Assembly (NCBI GenBank): GCA_020746875.1
Contig: JAGTJL010000001.1
Location: 62,001-126,000, forward strand
Source of the DNA: Rhexocercosporidium sp. MPI-PUGE-AT-0058
Lineage: Eukaryota; Ascomycota; Leotiomycetes; Helotiales
DNA length: 64,000 nt
Direction: 5' to 3'
Positions 58,700 through 64,000 of the stretch are shown piece after piece. Within the stretch, counting starts at the first letter, position 1, and every line of letters begins with the position of its first letter. A model generated the notes under the pieces. It searched no databases. It saw nothing but the letters and a program-made list of their open reading frames with translations, and had not been told where the DNA came from. A program made the position numbers and the translations under genes.

Positions 58700-59010
58700 T
58701 CTTACAAGTACATGTTGTGCCTGAGCTTCACCTAACCAATCACATGGTACGGTATTGAGCAATTCCGCAATTTTGATTGGTGCTCTATCACGAGAGGATG
58801 CCATTTTCAAATATCGTTGGGTCGGTTTATGAGGAACGCAATGATGCGGATTGGTAACCGGAAATTGACATTTCGTCCCGGGTCCCGAGCTATCTCTGTG
58901 GTTTGCTCTTTATCGTTGGTATAAGTAAGACGTTCCCTACGCCCTTCTTCTTTCTGGCGTTGGACGAAGTATCGAGTTTACGCCAACTGTCTTTACAGCA
59001 CCAAGTCACG
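58550..59010 (+). promoter_or_regulatory. ERG5 promoter region
   Basis: Contains CCAAT-box cores (ccaatc near 58737 and gattgg near 58775 and 58851, the reverse form) within 300 bp of the ERG5 ATG. A TATCACGAG stretch near 58786 resembles loose SREBP-type sites, but that is weak. A 17-of-18 bp direct repeat links 58682-58699 to the end of the upstream gene. Confidence 0.3.
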
Positions 59011-60879
59011 ATGAACGACAGCATTCTTGCCGTCGTGCAAAACAGCACTGTTCTAGCATCCGCCGGACCAAACCACGGCATTATCTACAAAGTATGGGAT
59101 GGAGTAGGTGGATGGCAAATAGCCATCACAGTCTTGGTCACTCTCATGGCCTATGATCAATGTACGTCACTTGCAGATTCCGATACTCTAGCAACTAATA
59201 CAAAGCATAGTTCAATACCTGTACAAAAAGGGGCCTATTGCTGGACCTCGATTCAAAATTCCATTCATCGGACCCTTCCTACAAGGGATCAATCCTAAAT
59301 TTGAGGCATACGAAGCACAGTGGGCAAGTGGGAAGATCAGCTGCGTATCCATCTTCCATAAGTAAGCTTTCCAAACCTCTCTGAGTATTGTGTTCGAGCT
59401 AACACTTCAAGATTCGTTGTTCTGGTCTCCGACCGTGACCTAGCACGCAAAACCTTCACCTCGCACAACTTCGTCAAAGTCTGTCTCGTACCTATGGCCG
59501 AGTTGATAATGGGAGCCAATGCCTGGGTTTTCCTAGACGGTCGACCGCACATCGAATTCCGCAAAGGACTCGTCGGTCTCTTCACCAGGAGATCCCTCCA
59601 ATCATACCTCCCCATCCAGGAGAAAGTCTGGTCAGACTACTTCCAAAAGTTTGTCGCAGCTAGCGAGAAGAATGGGGGAAGGCCCATGGAACATATGACG
59701 CATTTTCGGGAGATCAACTGCGCTTTGTCGTGTCGCACTTTCGTAGGAAATTACATCTCGGATGAGGCGGTCAAGAAAATCGCAGATGATTACTACTGTA
59801 TCACTGCTGCGCTGGAACTGGTCAACATACCTCTCTCTTTGTACATCCCATACACCAAAGTCTGGCTTGGAAAGCGAGCCGCCAATGGTGTGCTCGCCGA
59901 GTTTGCCAGATGCGCTGCAGCAAGCAAAAAAGATATGGCAGCTGGTCAGCAACCTGCCTGCATCGTCGACCGTAAGCATTGGGGTCGCTCCCATTTTCTT
60001 TTCTGAATGTTCCAAGATCCTGCAAATAAGCCCTCATCCTATCTCCGATAGAGCAATAACTAACTTCCATGTTAACCAGAATGGGTATGCAGCATGATCG
60101 AATCCCAAAACTACCACAACCGCCTCGCCGCCGGCGAAGTCGACATCGAAAAGCCAGCCGTCCTAGTCCGACAATTCAACGATGCTGAAATAGCCCAAAC
60201 GCTGTTCACCTTCCTCTTCGCATCACAAGATGCATCCAGCAGTGCCACGACATGGCTCTTCCAGATCACGGCACAAAGACCAGACGTCCTGGACCGGGTA
60301 CGTCAGGAGAATCTCGATGTGAGAGGCGGTGATATTGACATGCCACTCTCTCTTGAAATGCTCGAGTCAATGACCTACACCAACGCTGTTGTGAAGGAAG
60401 TCCTGCGCTGGCGCCCACCAGTCATCTTCGTGCCTTATACGTGCAAGAAAGACTTTCCTATAACAGACACCTACACAGCTCCCAAAGGATCTATGGTCAT
60501 ACCGTCCTGCTGGCCCGCTCTCCATGATCCAGAAGTCTACCCTCAACCGCAAGTCTTCGATCCCGAACGCTGGATTACGGGCGATGCGAATGAGAAAGTG
60601 AAGAATTGGCTAGTTTTTGGGAATGGTGCGCATGATTGTATTGCGAGGCAGTATGTGCAGCTCACTATGACGGCTATGATTGGAAAGGCGAGTTTGGAGG
60701 TCGATTGGGTGCATCATGCTACGAGCAGGTCGGAGGAGATCAAGGTTTTCGCGACTTTGTTCCCTATGGTGAGTTTATTTCTTACTGTACTTGCGTTTGT
60801 TTTCTGGGGAACGCTGTGTTAATCTGGCTCGTTGCAGGATAAATGCCCGATGGTTTTCACACAGAGACCGAGACCATAG
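59011..60879 (+). CDS. ERG5: Cytochrome P450 CYP61, sterol C-22 desaturase (ergosterol pathway), 530 aa
   Basis: Introduces the C22=C23 double bond in the ergosterol side chain, at the ER. Exons are 59011-59161, 59211-59361, 59412-59971, 60080-60768 and 60838-60879, with all phases agreeing. An N-terminal membrane segment (about 33-48, WQIAITVLVTLMAY) is followed by GPIAGPRFKIPFIGPFLQG. Landmarks: FLFASQDASSSATTW (I helix), KEVLRWRPP (ExxR), FDPERW (PERF-like), and FGNGAHDCIARQYV around the haem Cys. The C-terminus is VFATLFPM-DKCPMVFTQRPRP. The family match is clear across its length. In the Cys loop, Ala replaces the Gly two residues after Cys that most P450s have. Confidence 0.93.
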
Positions 60880-62193
60880 GTTTGTTCTGGAATAGAATTG
60901 GTTATCTCTAGAGCGGGCATTGCTCAACCTGGCACGATATATACTTTTACTGCTATTAATACATCCCTTCGTCCCTGGTCTACACTATACATGCATGCCC
61001 CCACTGCCTGCTCATCACAACTGTGTCACAGCACGTCTTCTCGGACTTGCATTTGTGTACAGTCGCAATACATCCAGAAGAGAATCCCAACTGACAAGAA
61101 TTATTGGGTTTTGCTCAATCTGCTTCAAATTCACACAGAGCGTCTATCCATGGCACTCGAGGTCTGCTAACTTGGCTGGTATGCCGTAAGGTGTTCAGAG
61201 CGATAAAGATATTCTGTTGAATGACAAATGGTTGGTCATTGAGGATGATGATATTGGATGGCTCTGGAGGACCCCACATGTATGATGATGCCTCATAATG
61301 TGTGTGGTCTGAGTGGAGCGAGGTACTTTCAAGGGTAAATCCTATAGTAGATCCTTTTGCGCCTAGATGGAGAGTGAGGAAACGGATTGAGGAAGGGGAA
61401 AGGGGCGTCTAGATCCGAGCGATAGGATCGAGTGCCATGGTGAATGCTGAGTACTGAGAAAATTCAAGATGACTAGTCATCCCAATTGCAGTGATAGCAT
61501 GGGCATGAAATCCCTGGAGAGCGTCGGGCAGCTTCAACCCCAAGAACATCAAATGGAGGGGAATTGGATTGTCATGTGATCGTTTATTTGTTGATATTCG
61601 CGAGCTAGCGTGAGGAGATTGGTAGTCAGGAGAGGAACGGTAGGAAGACCGAGCAACGTATTCTAACGGCGAGATCACGACTTGAGATTTATCACGTCAA
61701 ATTTTACCTCGAAACTTTGCGACGTGCAACAAAACGAAACAAGTGGGTGTCTCCTACAGCCTATAATCTATATTCACTGATGTTGTGGGTTGGAGTTCAC
61801 TTTCCTCCAGGGGACAAGCGGAGATCAAAGACGGTTACAACCAACTTTCACAGGCATCCCACCCTAATCCAGCTTGAAAGGTTAAGTAATTCATGAGATC
61901 AAGAAGTGCAGTTTTTATTTAGATAGTATAGGTCCTCAGGTCTATGGCAACACGTAGGAACGAAGTGCACAAGAAGGGAAGCCAGGAGGTCGAAAGAAAG
62001 CCATAATTGAAAGATGTGGTAAGATTACTTGAATTCCAGTGTATCTGATAGGGCTAATCTCTCGCTCAGTCCATAACTCTATGCTCAACATCAGCGACCG
62101 TAACATCATCCTCAAATCTCATGGATTTTTACAAATGACAGAAGCGTTCCTCATCACCAAGCCTTCATCTACCTCCATCTCGCCTCTGAGATC
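60880..62193. other. Intergenic region, 1.3 kb
   Basis: 3' flank of ERG5 and 3' flank of the proline-rich gene. No coding sequence or repeat is supported. Confidence 0.5.
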
Positions 62194-62853
62194 TCACTCC
62201 CCTTTCGCTCTCCACAACCAGACAATCGGTCTACCACCAGCTCTCAAATTCCCATTCCGCTGCTTGTTCCACCCAAACTTACCCAGATTATTCTTCATCC
62301 TCTCCTTGTCATCCATGCTTATTTTTAGACCTTGAGCCCATTTCCCATTGCCCTTCTCGACAACCTCATACACGACGTTCTTCTTCTCATCTGCGTTGTC
62401 GCAACCGATACGCTTCATGAACTCCTTGACGTTCATCTCGACAGGGACATAGAACTTAGTGTGCGTGGTGGGGTCGATGCCGTGGATAGTCTGGTCGTTC
62501 TGCCAGGGCTTGGTGGCGCTCTTGAGGACGTGGATGATGGTATGTTCGGCAGGGAAGATGTAGTTATAGCCTAGCGGGACGCCAATACCGCCTTGGTGGT
62601 TTTGGAGGTTCACGCCGGGGAAACCGAGGTCTGTGAGAGGAGGGATGGAGGGGTGCGTGGTATTGTAGGGATGACCGGGGATCATGGGTTGCATGTAGGG
62701 CATGGGCGGTTGGTAGACGGCAGCGGGGGGTTGGATGTAGCCTGGCATGCCGGGGTATTGGGGCACGCTGAAGCCGCTGGAGTTGGGTGGTGGAGGGCCG
62801 ACATCGTAGCCGTGGAATGTGTTGTGGCCTCGATAGGGAATGGAGTGAGCCAT
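62194..62853 (-). CDS. Conserved fungal protein, proline-rich N-terminus and basic C-terminal domain, 219 aa
   Basis: The N-terminal third is rich in Pro, Tyr, Met and Gly (PPPPNSSGFSVPQYPGMPGY). Then a compact conserved domain runs from IFPAEHTIIHVLKSATKPW through FYVPVEMNVKEFMKRIGC to GGRPIVWLWRAKGE. The domain looks like a conserved filamentous-fungal family of unknown function. No signal peptide or membrane segment is seen. The ATG at 62853 is chosen; upstream in-frame sequence is leader. Confidence 0.7.
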   Translation of the reverse strand: MAHSIPYRGHNTFHGYDVGPPPPNSSGFSVPQYPGMPGYIQPPAAVYQPPMPYMQPMIPGHPYNTTHPSIPPLTDLGFPGVNLQNHQGGIGVPLGYNYIFPAEHTIIHVLKSATKPWQNDQTIHGIDPTTHTKFYVPVEMNVKEFMKRIGCDNADEKKNVVYEVVEKGNGKWAQGLKISMDDKERMKNNLGKFGWNKQRNGNLRAGGRPIVWLWRAKGE

Positions 62854-63503
62854 CGAGTTTGACGGTCGAGGGTCTGGGAGAGGTATGTGAGTTTGAAGTG
62901 GTTCTTGTGTTGAGGCTTGTGATGATGTGAGGTCTGCCTGAAGATGTTTCCGAAGAAGAGATAAAAACTTGAGGAGAGGGTATAAAGTAATGTTTGGAAA
63001 AGAGTGTGAATTATACTCGCAATCTCTGCATGGAGTTCGAACTCGTGAATCACGGTACACCAGAGTATTTTGGAACAAGACTTGCATGACTGTAAGCTCA
63101 GCTAAAAGATTCACTGATTTCAAAGTCTAAGTCCTCGTTCGCTTAACCGAGAGACACTCGGTAGGGCTTTAGATGATTCACGGATCTCTTATAGCTATTA
63201 CTGGCGATGCATCAAGAGCCACATTCTCTTGTGTAGTTAATAGCCCGGGGTAACCAGCTCGGTACCCCTCACCAGCAGTTGCCGAATGAAATTTCAACTC
63301 AAACAATCTTTCAACGGCTCAGAAAGGGGAAAGGAAAAGAAAGAGAAAGAGAAAGAGAAAGAGAAAGAGAAAGAGAAAGAGAGATGTTTTGAGTCATAAA
63401 ATTCGATACCGTGATAATGGTCTTTCCATAAATACACTGATGTTACACTGCTGCTCGAATGCAAATATCCATCTTGATGATAAGGAAAGAACACAAGTCG
63501 ATC
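62854..63503. other. Intergenic region with a purine hexamer microsatellite
   Basis: Promoter of the proline-rich protein gene and 3' flank of CFT2. Contains the GA-rich microsatellite at 63337-63383. No gene is recognised. Confidence 0.5.
63337..63383. repeat. (AAAGAG)n microsatellite
   Basis: About seven near-perfect hexamers, aaagag, in a 47-bp purine-only run. Confidence 0.9.
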
Positions 63504-64000
63504 TCACTTGACCACAGCCAAGCCCTGATAGATCATGCTCTTGACAGCATAAAAGGTGCTTCCGTGACCGATCCCAGGTCCCATTGACGTGGCTAACCCG
63601 ATGCTTTCGACTTCAATCCGCCCAGTGCCCGTCTTGCGAACAATAACCGAGCTGTCAATCAGCAACGTACCCTCTCCCTTGAACTCCGCAGTGTGACTGG
63701 AAGCCAACATGATTTTTCGTAAGTCGGCGAGGCGAAGGTCACCAACTTGAAGAGGCTGTGCGACGGATCTCGTTGCCGAGGCCATATTTGAAGGCAGGAC
63801 GTCTAGAGTGGGTACCTCACTCTGTACTGTAGAGGTTTGGACGAGTTCACGGCTCGGAGTATTGTCTCCTTCGCTCTCTTCCTTCAGAAGCTTCTGCTTC
63901 TTATTGCTTTCCTCGGCATCAGGGTCTGGGTCAACCACGGCACTTTCTAATCGAGCAGTAAGTGTCGCAATTCTAAGATCCTTGACCTTTTGCCAAGTGA
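63504..64000 (-). CDS. CFT2: Cleavage and polyadenylation factor subunit 2 (CPSF2/Cft2), C-terminal part; runs off right edge
   Basis: Open through the right edge (frame from 64000: TWQKVKDLRIATLTARLESAVV). The C-terminal CPSF2 block is visible: LQVGDLRLADLRKIMLASS, TAEFKGEGTLLIDSSVIVRK and TGRIEVES, ending IYQGLAVVK. A charged, disordered linker (NKKQKLLKEESEGD) precedes it. CFT2 is a metallo-beta-lactamase/beta-CASP subunit of the nuclear mRNA 3'-end processing complex; its catalytic-fold domains lie outside the window. Confidence 0.88.
   Translation of the reverse strand, partial: TWQKVKDLRIATLTARLESAVVDPDPDAEESNKKQKLLKEESEGDNTPSRELVQTSTVQSEVPTLDVLPSNMASATRSVAQPLQVGDLRLADLRKIMLASSHTAEFKGEGTLLIDSSVIVRKTGTGRIEVESIGLATSMGPGIGHGSTFYAVKSMIYQGLAVVK

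Noticed and set aside
63015..63060. tRNA-like T-loop sequence (gttcgaac)
   Set aside because: The flanking bases do not pair into a T-stem and no acceptor or anticodon arm could be folded.

Overview
This window is nuclear DNA from a filamentous ascomycete (Pezizomycotina). The evidence is short GT-AG introns of about 50-75 bp with gctaac/ctgac-like branch points, two Zn2Cys6 regulators, a hybrid histidine kinase, a CYP61 sterol desaturase, a GH54 arabinofuranosidase, 2EXR and F-box-like proteins, and loose gene spacing. Placement in the Leotiomycetes is only an impression from protein style. No tRNA, rRNA, CRISPR, viral or intact transposon sequence was recognised. Genes were spliced by hand, so exon edges are inferred from frame continuity and splice consensus.

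Left part (1-10.5 kb): the 5' part of a copper amine oxidase runs off the left edge. A possible three-gene catabolic island follows: a Zn2Cys6 activator (3469-5585), a lactose-permease-type transporter (6046-7973, minus) and an argininosuccinate-lyase-superfamily enzyme (8881-10476). The last two share a 0.9 kb divergent promoter.

Centre-left (11.7-25.6 kb): ceramide glucosyltransferase, a mucin-like single-pass surface protein, COG5 of the Golgi tethering complex, a type II O-fucosyltransferase-like protein, an MFS transporter, an F-box-like protein and a secreted AbfB arabinofuranosidase.

Centre (26.4-47.7 kb): glutathione S-transferase, an intradiol (catechol-type) dioxygenase, a 2EXR protein, an amino-acid/GABA/choline-type permease, a seven-exon PAS hybrid histidine kinase, a VOC-domain protein with a long charged disordered tail, and the ribosome biogenesis methyltransferase EMG1. 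A probable decayed ABM-domain gene fragment lies at about 32.1 kb.

Right part (47.7-64 kb): a 5.5 kb gene-poor stretch, then a secreted protein whose conserved core is flanked by two different Q/N/G repeats. After it come an AVO2-like ankyrin protein (TORC2), a second Zn2Cys6 regulator directly upstream of the ERG5/CYP61 sterol C-22 desaturase, a conserved proline-rich fungal protein, and the C-terminus of CFT2/CPSF2 running off the right edge. Most of these are unrelated housekeeping and accessory genes. The lyase/permease/regulator group and the secreted repeat protein are the most distinctive parts.
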